In this document: in pieces, positions 1 to 8,222 of the stretch | Layout of the letters: every line of letters begins with the position of its first letter | Numbering within the stretch: position 1 is the first letter of the stretch | NCBI RefSeq assembly: GCF_003952165.1 | Contig: NZ_RXFT01000025.1 | Span: forward strand, 1 to 62,884 | Reading direction: 5' to 3' | Length of the DNA: 62,884 bases | Source of the DNA: Variovorax guangxiensis | GTDB taxonomy: Bacteria; Pseudomonadota; Gammaproteobacteria; Burkholderiales; Burkholderiaceae_C | Notes under the pieces: model-generated | Told to the model about the DNA's origin: nothing | The model's input: the letters and a program-made list of their open reading frames with translations, nothing else | Databases searched by the model: none | Position numbers and translations under genes: made by a program

Positions 1-24
1 CGCCGCTCTTCTTTCCTCTTCGGC

Positions 25-471
25 TCAGGCCGGACGCGCCTGCACCACCAGCTTCGGCATGAAATGCTGGAGTACGTCGCCATGCTGGTTGAGCGTCTGG
101 CAACGCATCGCCACCATCGCGCGGCCGGGTTTGGAGCGCGAGGGCACGATGTCGACGACCTCGCCCTCCACATGCAGCACGTCGCCGGGCCGCGTCGGCT
201 TGGGCCACTGCAGTTCGCCGCCCGAACCGATGATTCCGTCGGCCAGCGGAAGGCCGCTTTCGACCAGCAGCTTCATCGTGAGCGCGGCCGTGTGCCACCC
301 GCTCGCCGCGAGGCCGCCGAAGAATGTGCTCTTGGCAGCCTCTTCGTCGGTATGAAAGGGCTGCGGATCGAATTGCTGCGCGAAGGCCTTGATCTGCGCC
401 GCGTCGAGCGCGTGCTCCGCGCTCTTGAAACGGTCGCCGACCTTCAGGTCTTCGAGATACAGCTTGGCCAT
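25..471 (-). CDS. MaoC-family (R)-specific enoyl-CoA hydratase
   Basis: A 148-residue hot-dog-fold protein of the MaoC dehydratase family, which adds water to trans-enoyl-CoA (or a related acyl-CoA) in the cytoplasm. The hydratase-2 signature is visible: D35 and H40 in FDPQPFH are the expected catalytic Asp/His pair, followed by a Gly-rich GLAASGWHTA helix. The ATG at 471 is chosen because a GGAG ribosome site lies just before it and the family N-terminus (MAKLYLEDLKVGD) begins there; the frame is open further upstream but those residues do not look like the family. It follows the thiolase gene by 53 bases on the same strand, so the two probably form an acyl-CoA operon under the TetR operator at 1681. 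The exact substrate cannot be read from the sequence. Confidence 0.88.
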   Translation of the reverse strand: MAKLYLEDLKVGDRFKSAEHALDAAQIKAFAQQFDPQPFHTDEEAAKSTFFGGLAASGWHTAALTMKLLVESGLPLADGIIGSGGELQWPKPTRPGDVLHVEGEVVDIVPSRSKPGRAMVAMRCQTLNQHGDVLQHFMPKLVVQARPA

Positions 472-524
472 GGGGTCTCCTTTGTCGTGGGTGGCGATCG
501 TCATTCTCGCGGGCGGCGCGGCCT

Positions 525-1658
525 TCAGACGCGCTCGAGGATCGTCGCGATGCCCTGCCCTCCGCCGATGCACTGCGTCGCCAGCGCATAGCGGCCGTTC
601 TCGCGTGCCAACAGCGACGCCGCCTTGCCGGTGATGCGCGCACCGGTCGCGCCCAGCGGATGGCCGATGGAAAGGCCGCCGCCATCGAGGTTGATCTTCG
701 CCGGATCGAGCCCGAGGTCGCGGATGCAGGCCAGCGCCTGCGAGGAGAAGGCTTCGTTGATCTCGATCACGTCGAGGTCGGCCGCGCTCAGGCCCGCGCG
801 CGCCAGCGCCTTGCGCGTGGCCGGGATCGGGCCGATGCCCATGATCGCCGGGTCCACGCCCACGGTGGCGAACGAGCGGATGCGCGCCAGCGCCTTCAGG
901 CCGTGCTTCGCCGCGAATTCGTCGCTGGTGACGAGCACTGCCGCCGCGCCGTCGGTCAGCGGAGAAGAGGTGCCTGCCGTCACCACGCCGTCAGGACGGA
1001 ACGCGGGCTTGAGATTCGCCAGTGCCTCGGCGGAAGTGGTCGGGCGGATGCAGCCATCGGCATCGACCACATCGCCCGAAGCCAGGCGCACCGGCACGAT
1101 CTCGCCCGCGAGCCGCCCCTGCGCGCGCGCCTCGGCCGCCTTGCGGTGCGACTCCACCGCGAAGGCCTCTTGGTCGGCGCGGCTCACGTTCCAGCGCTGC
1201 GCGACGTTCTCGGCGGTCTCGCCCATCGAGATATAGGCGTCGGTGTTCTCCTTGAGCTCCGGGCTCGGCGAGAAGTTGAAGCCGCCCTGCGGCACCATCG
1301 TCATCGACTCCACGCCCACGCACAGGAACGCATCGCCCATGCCCGCCTCGATCTGCGCGGCGGCGATGTGCACGGCCTGCATCGACGAGCCGCAGAAGCG
1401 GTTGACCGTCATGCCGCCCACCTCGTGCGGAAGGCCGGCCAGCAACCCGACGATGCGCGCGAGGTTGTTGCCCTGCGAGGCCTCGGGGTAGGCGCAACCG
1501 AGGATGACGTCTTCGAGCAGCGCGGGGTCGAGGTCGGTGCGCTGCAGCAGGCCGCGCACCACGCCGGCGGCCAGCGTGTCGGGGCGCACCTCGGCGAGCG
1601 CGCCTTTCTTCGCGAAGTGGAACGGGGAACGGGCGTAGGCGGAAATGACGGCTTTCAT
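525..1658 (-). CDS. Acetyl-CoA acyltransferase (thiolase)
   Basis: A 377-residue thiolase that cleaves 3-ketoacyl-CoA with CoA, or condenses acyl-CoAs, in the cytoplasm. The nucleophile is C89 (NRFCGSS), the catalytic His is H333 (GHPLGATG) and the second Cys is C363 (QCIGGGQG). Length and motifs fit degradative FadA/FadI-like thiolases better than short biosynthetic ones. The start at 1658 has a GGAGAG ribosome site and matches the usual thiolase N-terminus. A TetR-type operator lies 22 bases upstream, and the MaoC hydratase gene follows. The second thiolase at 20917 is a different subtype (BktB-like). The chain-length preference is not determinable here. Confidence 0.9.
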   Translation of the reverse strand: MKAVISAYARSPFHFAKKGALAEVRPDTLAAGVVRGLLQRTDLDPALLEDVILGCAYPEASQGNNLARIVGLLAGLPHEVGGMTVNRFCGSSMQAVHIAAAQIEAGMGDAFLCVGVESMTMVPQGGFNFSPSPELKENTDAYISMGETAENVAQRWNVSRADQEAFAVESHRKAAEARAQGRLAGEIVPVRLASGDVVDADGCIRPTTSAEALANLKPAFRPDGVVTAGTSSPLTDGAAAVLVTSDEFAAKHGLKALARIRSFATVGVDPAIMGIGPIPATRKALARAGLSAADLDVIEINEAFSSQALACIRDLGLDPAKINLDGGGLSIGHPLGATGARITGKAASLLARENGRYALATQCIGGGQGIATILERV

Positions 1659-1680
1659 GGATGCTCTCCAGCAGTGTTGA

Positions 1681-1698
1681 CTACCTTCCAATCGGTAG
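1681..1698. promoter_or_regulatory. TetR-type operator before the thiolase
   Basis: Inverted repeat CTACC-N8-GGTAG, 22 bases upstream of the thiolase start. The same arms and spacing recur directly before the tetR-family gene at 2328. Sharing one palindrome between a regulator and its neighbour is the usual sign of local TetR control. The binding itself is inferred. Confidence 0.65.
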
Positions 1699-1751
1699 GC
1701 TTCAAGGTCGAAAAATAGGCACGCCGCAGCGTGCCCGCACAAGACCGGCGC

Positions 1752-2327
1752 TCAGGCCGGCAATGAACTCCTCAGTTGGGCGATGGCGTCGTCGAAATCC
1801 TCGACGCGGCCCGTCATGCGCGCCGACAGCAGCGCGCCCTGGCAAACGGAAAAAACGTAGGCAGCCAGCGAAGCCACCGAGGCGCCGGTCTTGCGCTCCG
1901 TCATCAGCGCGCCCAGCACGCCGGTGAGCCACGTCACCTGCGTGTTGCGCAGCTCCTGCACGGCAAGGCGAAGCTCGTCGTTGATGACGCCCCAGCCGGG
2001 AGCCACCGCCCCCGCGGGACACATGCCCGAGCCGGCCCTGAGCGTGTTGCGGTACATGCGGAAATACGATTCGAGCGCGTCCTTCGGCTCGCGCGCCCGG
2101 GCGGCGTCCCAGTCCTTGAAGCCCTGCGTGGCCCCGCGGATCACCGCGACGCCCAGCGCCTCCTTGGTCGGGAAGTGGTGGTACAGGCTGGCCTTGCGCA
2201 CGCCGACCGCGTCGGCCACGTCCTGGAAGCTGAAGCCCAGGTAGGAACGGGTTTCGATGAAGCCGCGCGCCACCGCGAGGATCTGCTCGCGGGTGCTGCC
2301 GGCGGCGAGTGCTGTGGCGTTGGTCAT
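1752..2327 (-). CDS. TetR/AcrR-family transcriptional regulator
   Basis: A 191-residue repressor with an N-terminal TetR helix-turn-helix (about residues 15-60, including FSFQDVADAVGVRKASLYHHF) and a ligand-binding C-terminal domain. It lies upstream of, and in the same direction as, the thiolase and MaoC genes. Matching palindromes stand before this gene and before the thiolase, so it probably represses itself and the acyl-CoA operon, with an acyl-CoA or related compound as likely inducer. The ATG abuts the operator, and the best promoter (TTGTGG, 17 bases, TATAGT on the minus strand) would start transcription at or next to the A of the ATG, so the mRNA may be leaderless. No ribosome site is visible. 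Confidence 0.88.
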   Translation of the reverse strand: MTNATALAAGSTREQILAVARGFIETRSYLGFSFQDVADAVGVRKASLYHHFPTKEALGVAVIRGATQGFKDWDAARAREPKDALESYFRMYRNTLRAGSGMCPAGAVAPGWGVINDELRLAVQELRNTQVTWLTGVLGALMTERKTGASVASLAAYVFSVCQGALLSARMTGRVEDFDDAIAQLRSSLPA

Positions 2328-2362
2328 CTACCTACTATAAGGTAGGCAAGGCCAAGCCACAA
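2328..2362 (-). promoter_or_regulatory. tetR promoter with overlapping operator
   Basis: The operator CTACC-N8-GGTAG (2328-2345) touches the start codon of the TetR gene. On the minus strand a TATAGT -10 (2334-2339) and a TTGTGG -35 (2357-2362) are separated by 17 bases. The operator covers the -10 and the predicted start of transcription, which would fit autorepression. Promoter strength and start site are inferred. Confidence 0.6.
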
Positions 2363-2403
2363 GCCGGAGTGTCATCCAGGCGTCAGCGCGCCTTTGCGGC
2401 TTT

Positions 2404-3396
2404 TCAATCGGCCTTGATGCCCGCCGCCTTGACGATGCGCCCGTTGCTCTCGAACTCGCTGGCGATTTCCTTCGCGAACGCGGCCGGGGTGCCGCCGGTC
2501 GGCACGTTGTCGGTGGCCGTGAGCTTGGCGCGCAGCTCGGGGGTGGCCAGCGCCTTGTTGATCTCGGCGTTGTACTTCGCGACCAGCGCCGGCGGCGTGC
2601 CCGCCGGCGCGAACACGCCGAACAGCGAATTGATGTTCGCCGCCTTGTAGCCCAGCTCACCCAGCGTGGGCACCTGCGGGAGGCTGTCGAGCCGGGCTGG
2701 GGCACCCACCGCCAGCGGGCGCAGCTTGCCCGACTGGATGTGCGAGGAGAGCGTCGGGCTCGCGTTGGTCGAAAGAATCTCGAACTGCCCGCCGATCGCG
2801 TCGTTGAGCTGCTGGCCGCCGCCCTTGTAGGGCACGTGGGTGATGTCGACGCCGGCCGCAGCGCGCAGCTGCTCCAGCACGATGTGGCCCAGCGAGGCCG
2901 GCCCCGAGGTAGCCCAGCGCACCGCGCCCGGATGCGCCTTGGCATCGTCGATGAGAGCGCGGAAGTCCTTCGCCTTGCTCGCCGGCGTGGCGATCAGCAG
3001 CACCGGCGAATACATCACGCTGGCCACAGGCGCCACGTCCTTCAGCGCGTCGAAGGGCAGCTTGCCCAGGTGCGGGCTCAGCACGAGCGGGCTGATGGCC
3101 GAGAAGCCCAGCGTCGCACCGTCGGGCGCGGCCTTGGCGACGGCGTCCATGCCGATGGCCCCGCTCGCGCCCGCGCGGTTGTCGACGATCACCGTGACGC
3201 CTATCTGCGCCGCGAGCCGGTCGCCCAGCGCACGCGCGACCACGTCGCTGACGCCGCCCGCCGGATAGGCGACGATGAGGCGCACGGTCTTGGGGACGGT
3301 TTGCGCGAAGGCGCCGGATGCGGCGCACAGCGCGGCGGCGGCGAGGAGTCGGGTCGCCGTGCGGCGCGAGGGCTTCGGGGAAGCGAGGAAATTCAT
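2404..3396 (-). CDS. Bug/TctC-family periplasmic solute-binding protein
   Basis: A 330-residue exported binding protein of the Bug (TctC) family, which in Burkholderiales binds small carboxylates, amides or vitamins for tripartite tricarboxylate transporters. A signal peptide ends at about residue 31 (SGAFAQ), followed by the family start VRLIVAYPAGGVSDVVAR and the later HVPYKGGGQQ motif. No TctA/TctB membrane genes lie nearby, so it is an orphan binding protein, as is common in these genomes. A second Bug gene follows upstream at 3449 on the same strand. The ligand cannot be assigned. Confidence 0.9.
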   Translation of the reverse strand: MNFLASPKPSRRTATRLLAAAALCAASGAFAQTVPKTVRLIVAYPAGGVSDVVARALGDRLAAQIGVTVIVDNRAGASGAIGMDAVAKAAPDGATLGFSAISPLVLSPHLGKLPFDALKDVAPVASVMYSPVLLIATPASKAKDFRALIDDAKAHPGAVRWATSGPASLGHIVLEQLRAAAGVDITHVPYKGGGQQLNDAIGGQFEILSTNASPTLSSHIQSGKLRPLAVGAPARLDSLPQVPTLGELGYKAANINSLFGVFAPAGTPPALVAKYNAEINKALATPELRAKLTATDNVPTGGTPAAFAKEIASEFESNGRIVKAAGIKAD

Positions 3397-3448
3397 GGTG
3401 TCGTGTGTGGCAGCCCGTGTCGTCTGCCTGCTTGCGTGATGGATGGCG

Positions 3449-4429
3449 TCAGTCCAGTTGCAGCTTGCGCTCCTTGATCAGCCTGGACCACTTCTCATTG
3501 TCCGCCTTCACGAAAGCCGCGAACTCGGCCGGCCCGAGCGAATGCACCTCGGCCCCCGCCGTCGCGAACTTGGCCTTGATCTCGGGCTGCGCCAGCGCCC
3601 TGGCCAGCTCGCCGGAGAGCCGGTCGACGACTTCCTTCGGCATGTTGGCCGGCCCCACGAGCCCCTGGAAGCCGACCGACTCCATGCCCGCCAGCCCCAG
3701 TTCCTTCACCGTCGGCACATCGGGCAGCTGCGGGTCGCGCGCCGGGCCGGTCACCGCCAGCGCCTTGAGCTTGCCACCCTTCACCTGCGGCAGCAGCACG
3801 CTGCCCGCGTCGATGAGGATCTGCGTCTGCCCGCCGATCAGGTCCTGCACCGCGGGGGCGCTGCCCTTGTACGGCACGTGCGTCATGTCGAGGCCGGTCA
3901 CCTGGTTCATGAGCTCGCCGTTGAGGTGCGTGGAGGTGCCGTTGCCGCCCGAGGCGAAGTTGACCTTGCCCGGCTGGCCCTTGGCCCAGGCGACGAACTC
4001 CTTGAGGTTCTTCGCCGGATGGTCGGGCCGCGTCACCGCGATGTAGCTGCCCTGGCTGATCTGGCCGATGTAGGTGAACTGCCTGATCGGGTCGTAGGGC
4101 GGCTTGCTCTGCAGGTACGGCGCGATGGCGAAGGGCCCCGTGTTGGCCAGCAGCAGCGTGTAGCCGTCGGCGGGCTGGCGCGTGAGCTCGGTGGCCGCGA
4201 TCATGCCGCTCGCGCCGGGCTTGTAGTCGACCACGAGCTGTTGCTTGAGCGCCTCCTGCAGCGGCACCTGCACCGTGCGCGCCGCGAAGTCGATGCCACC
4301 GCCGGGCGGATAGCCGACGATCAGGCGGATGGGCTTGGCGCCCGGAAAGGCCTGGGCGGCGGCGAGGCCGGCGGCTGCGGCCATTGCAAAGCCGAGCCCA
4401 AGGCCGGCGCAGAGTCTGTTGAATTTCAC
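3449..4429 (-). CDS. Bug/TctC-family periplasmic solute-binding protein
   Basis: A 326-residue Bug-family binding protein with a signal peptide (about residues 1-27, ending LAAAQA) and the family landmarks IRLIVGYPPGGGIDFAAR and HVPYKGSAP. The GTG at 4429 is chosen because a GGAGAC ribosome site lies 5 bases upstream and the signal peptide starts there. Its GTG overlaps the stop codon of the DUF72 gene by 4 bases (GTGA), so translation is probably coupled to that gene. No membrane transporter genes are adjacent. Ligand unknown. Confidence 0.9.
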   Translation of the reverse strand: MKFNRLCAGLGLGFAMAAAAGLAAAQAFPGAKPIRLIVGYPPGGGIDFAARTVQVPLQEALKQQLVVDYKPGASGMIAATELTRQPADGYTLLLANTGPFAIAPYLQSKPPYDPIRQFTYIGQISQGSYIAVTRPDHPAKNLKEFVAWAKGQPGKVNFASGGNGTSTHLNGELMNQVTGLDMTHVPYKGSAPAVQDLIGGQTQILIDAGSVLLPQVKGGKLKALAVTGPARDPQLPDVPTVKELGLAGMESVGFQGLVGPANMPKEVVDRLSGELARALAQPEIKAKFATAGAEVHSLGPAEFAAFVKADNEKWSRLIKERKLQLD

Positions 4430-5211
4430 GTTCCGTCTCCTCTTGTCGATGATTGATTTTCCAGCAGCCGCCGCAGCGTCAGCGCGTTGCCCGTGGCCTC
4501 GCCGCCGGCCGTGTTGTCGAACACGCACCAGCACTGCGCACCCTCCTCTTTCGCGCGCTGCAGCCGCCGGGCGAGGCGCGCGAGCAGTTCCTCGTCGTAG
4601 GCGGACCAGTAGCGCCGCGGCGAACCGTGCAGGCGCAGATAGACAAGGCCCGACCAGCCGCCGGGGGCCGCGGCTTCGTCGAACAGCACCGGGTCCGCGA
4701 GCACGCGAGCCACTTCGAAATCCGACAGGAGCCCGTCGGCCTGCGACGTGAACCAGCTGCGATGGCGCGGCTCCAGCACCACCGCGCCCCGGTGCCTGTG
4801 CCGCAGCGCGGTGAAGAAGCCGCGCACCGCTGCAGCATCGAACGCCAGGCTGGGCGGCAACTGCACGACCAGCGCACCCAGCTTGCTGCCGAGGCCCTCG
4901 ACCTGCGCGGCAAACGCCTCGAAAGCCGGCATCGCACCGACCAGCCGGTGTTCGTGTGTCACCGTCTTGGGCAGCTTGACCGCGAAGCGAAACCCTTCGG
5001 GCGTGCTCGCGGCCCAGCGCTCGTAGGTCTCGCGCCGGTGCGGCCGGTAGAACGAGGAGTCGATCTCGACCGCGTCGAAGCGCTGCGCATAGCGTTCCAG
5101 GTGCGAGCCTTCGGCCGGAAACACCGGCCACAGCGCGCGCGGCAGGCTCCATCCGGCGCAGCCGATGCGCCAGTCCTGCGAAGGCTCAGCCGCGCGGATG
5201 GTGCTGCGCAT
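4426..5211 (-). CDS. DUF72-family protein (YecE-like)
   Basis: A 261-residue cytoplasmic protein of the DUF72 family, a TIM-barrel-like fold of unknown function. Typical features are the N-terminal IGCAGWSLPR, the EIDSSFYRPH segment, KLPKTVTHEHRL, and the C-terminal CWCVFDNTAGGEATGNA motif. It sits between xerD (26-base overlap at its start) and a Bug binding protein (4-base overlap at its end), so the three form one translationally coupled unit although their functions seem unrelated. No biochemical role can be stated. Confidence 0.85.
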   Translation of the reverse strand: MRSTIRAAEPSQDWRIGCAGWSLPRALWPVFPAEGSHLERYAQRFDAVEIDSSFYRPHRRETYERWAASTPEGFRFAVKLPKTVTHEHRLVGAMPAFEAFAAQVEGLGSKLGALVVQLPPSLAFDAAAVRGFFTALRHRHRGAVVLEPRHRSWFTSQADGLLSDFEVARVLADPVLFDEAAAPGGWSGLVYLRLHGSPRRYWSAYDEELLARLARRLQRAKEEGAQCWCVFDNTAGGEATGNALTLRRLLENQSSTRGDGT

Positions 5212-6100
5212 GCAGCTGCTTCAGGCGCTCGCGCGCCACGTGCGTGTAGATGGTCGTCGTCGAGATGTCGGCGTGCCCCAGCAGCAGTTGCACCGCGCGC
5301 AGGTCGACGCCGTGGTTCAGCAGGTGCGTGGCGAAGGCGTGGCGCAGCGTGTGCGGCGACAGCGGCACATGGATGCCCGCCGCGGTCGCGTGCTTCTTCA
5401 CGATGATCCAGAACATCACGCGCGTCATGCCTGAGCCGCGCGCCGTGACGAACAGGTCGGGCGTCTGCTGGCCGTCGAGGATGGCGGGGCGCGAATCCTC
5501 CAGGTAGCGCTCGATCCAGCGCCTCGCCTCGGCGCCGAAGGGCACCAGCCGCTCCTTGCTGCCCTTGCCGAGCACGCGCAGGACGCCGTCGTTGAGGCTC
5601 ATGTCGGTGGCCTTGAGTGCCACCAGCTCGCTCACGCGCAGGCCGCTGGCGTACATCAGCTCCAGCATCGCGCGGTCGCGCAGGCCCAGCGGCGAATCGA
5701 CGTCGGGCGCGCCCAGCAGGTCGTCGACCTGCTTTTCGGAAAGCGTCTTGACGGCCCTCGGCATCTGCCGCGCCGGCATGAGCCGGATGCTCGGATCGGC
5801 CGCGATGCGCCGCTCGCGCAGCGCCCAGCGGTAGTAGCGCTTGAACACTGTGAGCCGGCGGTTCGCCGACGTGGCCTTGCCCTTGGTCGACAGGCGCGCG
5901 CCCATGTAGGCCTGCAGGTCGGTCTCCTTCGCGGTGTCGAGCGCGGTGCCGCTGCGCTGCGCGCCGAGCCACTGCGCGAACAGCGTCAGGTCGCGGCGAT
6001 AGGCGGCCAGCGTGTTTTTCGAGAGTCCATCCTCCAGCCACAGTGCGTCGATGAAGTCGTCGATCCCGGGTGTGGTCTGCGTGGCTGCCTCTGTGCTCAT
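5186..6100 (-). CDS. xerD: Tyrosine recombinase XerD
   Basis: A 304-residue site-specific tyrosine recombinase. With XerC, XerD resolves chromosome dimers at dif near the septum. The SAM-like N-terminal domain (about 10-95) precedes the catalytic domain with R155 (ASGLRVSE), a lysine in GKGSKER, H250-x-x-R253, H276 and the nucleophile Y285. The length matches housekeeping XerD rather than integrases, and no mobile element surrounds it. The ATG at 6100 is preferred over an in-frame TTG 9 bases upstream; AAGG precedes it. The gene overlaps DUF72 downstream. Confidence 0.9.
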   Translation of the reverse strand: MSTEAATQTTPGIDDFIDALWLEDGLSKNTLAAYRRDLTLFAQWLGAQRSGTALDTAKETDLQAYMGARLSTKGKATSANRRLTVFKRYYRWALRERRIAADPSIRLMPARQMPRAVKTLSEKQVDDLLGAPDVDSPLGLRDRAMLELMYASGLRVSELVALKATDMSLNDGVLRVLGKGSKERLVPFGAEARRWIERYLEDSRPAILDGQQTPDLFVTARGSGMTRVMFWIIVKKHATAAGIHVPLSPHTLRHAFATHLLNHGVDLRAVQLLLGHADISTTTIYTHVARERLKQLHAQHHPRG

Positions 6101-6110
6101 GCCTTGCAAG

Positions 6111-6147
6111 ATAACAAAAAGAAAAAGCCGCCCGGCATGCGGGCGGC
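6111..6147 (-). terminator. Intrinsic terminator after the Bug gene
   Basis: Perfect 8-bp stem GCCGCCCG/CGGGCGGC (6127-6134 and 6140-6147) with a 5-base loop. On the minus strand it is followed by a T-rich run, so it ends transcription of the Bug gene at 6171 just before xerD. Confidence 0.85.
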
Positions 6148-6170
6148 TTCCCTGGTGCGAGGAGCGATCC

Positions 6171-7145
6171 TCAGTCGAGCTTCAGGTTCTGCTTCTTCAC
6201 GACCTGCTTGTACACGTCGTATTCGGCCTTGATCTGCGCTGCGAACTGGTCGGGCGTGTTCGCCACGATCAGCGAGCCCGTGTCCTCGATGCGCTTGCGC
6301 ACCGCCGGTTCTTCCACGGCCTTCTTCACGCCCGCGCTGATCTTGTCGACCACTTCCTTGGGCAGGCCCTTCGGACCGAGGATGCCGTAGTAGGCCATGC
6401 GGTTCACCGGCTCTAGGCCCACTTCCTTGAAGGTCGGCACGTTGGGCAGTGCAGCCAGGCGCTGCGGCGCCGACACCACGATCGGGATCAGCCGGCCGCT
6501 CTGGATGAAGGGCATGGCCGAGGGGATGTTGTCGAACATGATCGGCACCTGGCCGGCCACCACGTCGTTCAGCGCCGGGCCCGCGCCGCGGTACGGGATG
6601 TGCGTGACGAAGGTGTTGGTCAGACTCTTGTAGAGCTCCATCAGCAGGTGGCCGATGCCACCCGTGCCCGACGAGGCGTACGAGTACTTGCCGGGGTTCT
6701 TCTTCAGCTCGGCCACGAACTCGGCGTAGTTCTTGGCCGGGAAGCTCGGGTTGACCGCGATGATGTTCGGCGTGGCCGCGATGTTGATGATCGGCGTGAA
6801 ATCGTTGATCGGGTCGTACGGCGTCTTCGGGTTGATGGCCGGGTTGGCCGCCGTGCTCGACACCGTGGCGATGCCGAGCTTGTAGCCGTCGGGCGTGGCA
6901 CGGGCGGTCTCGGCCGCACCCACGATGCCGCCGCCGCCGGCGCGGTTGATCACCACCACCGGCTGGCCCAGCACCTTGCCCAGCGGATCGGAAATCACGC
7001 GCGCCACGATGTCCGTCGTGCCGCCCGGTGCGAACGGCACGCTCAGTTCGACGGGCTTGTTGGGATAACCCTGCGCAAAGCTCTGACCCGCGACTGCAAG
7101 CAGTGCCGCGGCTCCCACCATCGCGCTCCATTGACGACGTTGCAT
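6171..7145 (-). CDS. Bug/TctC-family periplasmic solute-binding protein
   Basis: A 324-residue exported Bug-family binding protein. The signal peptide ends near residue 24 (AGQSFAQ); VELSVPFAPGGTTDIVAR and HIPYRGAGPALND are the family landmarks. The ATG at 7145 has an AAGGAG ribosome site; an in-frame TTG one codon earlier is less likely. The gene ends at a strong terminator and is divergent from the AEC transporter at 7261, so both may share the 115-base promoter region. It is another orphan binding protein; its ligand is unknown. Confidence 0.9.
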   Translation of the reverse strand: MQRRQWSAMVGAAALLAVAGQSFAQGYPNKPVELSVPFAPGGTTDIVARVISDPLGKVLGQPVVVINRAGGGGIVGAAETARATPDGYKLGIATVSSTAANPAINPKTPYDPINDFTPIINIAATPNIIAVNPSFPAKNYAEFVAELKKNPGKYSYASSGTGGIGHLLMELYKSLTNTFVTHIPYRGAGPALNDVVAGQVPIMFDNIPSAMPFIQSGRLIPIVVSAPQRLAALPNVPTFKEVGLEPVNRMAYYGILGPKGLPKEVVDKISAGVKKAVEEPAVRKRIEDTGSLIVANTPDQFAAQIKAEYDVYKQVVKKQNLKLD

Positions 7146-7260
7146 CAAAAACTCCTTGTTCTGGCTGTATGTCGAAAAAACGAAGCCCGGATGCTAGCGG
7201 CTCGGGGGCCGTATCCGTGCTCTGGATTACCCATGGTCAGGGAGGTTTATCCTCGAAGCG

Positions 7261-8166
7261 GTGAACTACGCGCAGCTGCTCTTCCCCGACTTCTCCCTCA
7301 TCGCCATCGGCTGGCTCCTTTGCCGCTACACCGCCCTCGACCGCCGCGTGTGGGACCAGGTCGAGAGTCTCGTTTACTACTTTCTATTTCCTGTGCTGCT
7401 GTTCCACTCGATCGTGCGCAGCCCGCTCGACTTCGGGGCGACATCGAGCCTGCTCACCGCAGGTGTCGGCGTGGGCGTGTGCGGCATCGTGCTGGCCTAT
7501 GCCCTGCCCTTCGTTCCGGGCCTGCGCACGCACATCGACCGGCGCGACCACGCGGCGAGCGCGCAGATTGCCTTTCGCTTCAACTCGTTCATCTGCCTGG
7601 CGCTGGCGGAACGGCTCGGAGGCTCCGAGGGGCTGCTGCTGATCGCGGTGCTGATCGGCGTGTGCGTGCCGATCTTCAACATCGCGGCCGTGTGGCCGAT
7701 GACGCGGCATGCGCAGACCGGGTTCGTGCGGCAGCTGGTGCGCAATCCGCTGATCGTTGCGACCGTGGCGGGGTTGCTGGCCAATGTGCTGGGGCTTACC
7801 GTGCCCACTTGGGCCACGCCTACGTTGACACGGATCGGGGCTGCTTCGCTGGCGCTCGGCCTGCTGGCTGCGGGGGCAGGGATGAAGTTTTCTACCTTGG
7901 GAGCGGGGAAGGTGCTGGCCGTGTCTGTGCTGGCCATCCGGCATCTGTTGCTGCCGTTGGTGGCCTGGGGGCTGGCTCGGGCGCTTCGGCTCGATGCTGC
8001 GCAGGGTGCTGTGTTGATGGCTTTCTCTGCTGTGCCTACTGCTTCCAGCGCTTATGTGCTGGCTGCTCGCATGGGGTACAACGGGCCTTATGTGGCTGGG
8101 TTGGTGACTTTGTCTACCTTGCTGGGGGTTGTCAGCTTGCCGTTTGCTTTGGCTTTGCCTCGGTGA
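7261..8166 (+). CDS. AEC-family transporter (auxin efflux carrier / malonate type)
   Basis: A 301-residue inner-membrane protein with about ten hydrophobic segments arranged in two halves, as in the AEC (auxin efflux carrier) superfamily; bacterial members move malonate, malate or other organic anions. The start is a GTG (NYAQLLFPDFSLIAIGWLL). A GGAGGT lies about 14 bases upstream, further than ideal. It is divergent from a Bug binding protein and convergent with the TauE gene. The last 400 bases use many T-ending codons (GCT, TCT, CCT), unlike the first half and most of the window. Substrate not determinable. Confidence 0.85.
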   Translation: MNYAQLLFPDFSLIAIGWLLCRYTALDRRVWDQVESLVYYFLFPVLLFHSIVRSPLDFGATSSLLTAGVGVGVCGIVLAYALPFVPGLRTHIDRRDHAASAQIAFRFNSFICLALAERLGGSEGLLLIAVLIGVCVPIFNIAAVWPMTRHAQTGFVRQLVRNPLIVATVAGLLANVLGLTVPTWATPTLTRIGAASLALGLLAAGAGMKFSTLGAGKVLAVSVLAIRHLLLPLVAWGLARALRLDAAQGAVLMAFSAVPTASSAYVLAARMGYNGPYVAGLVTLSTLLGVVSLPFALALPR

Positions 8167-8222
8167 GGGCTGTTGGGTGTTTGCTTCCCGCGGCCGGGTC
8201 TCGGCCCCGGGGAAGGAATCGC

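Noticed and set aside
5186..6100. Integrase of a mobile element
   Set aside because: Length and motifs are those of housekeeping XerD, and no attachment repeats, tRNA or cargo genes surround it.
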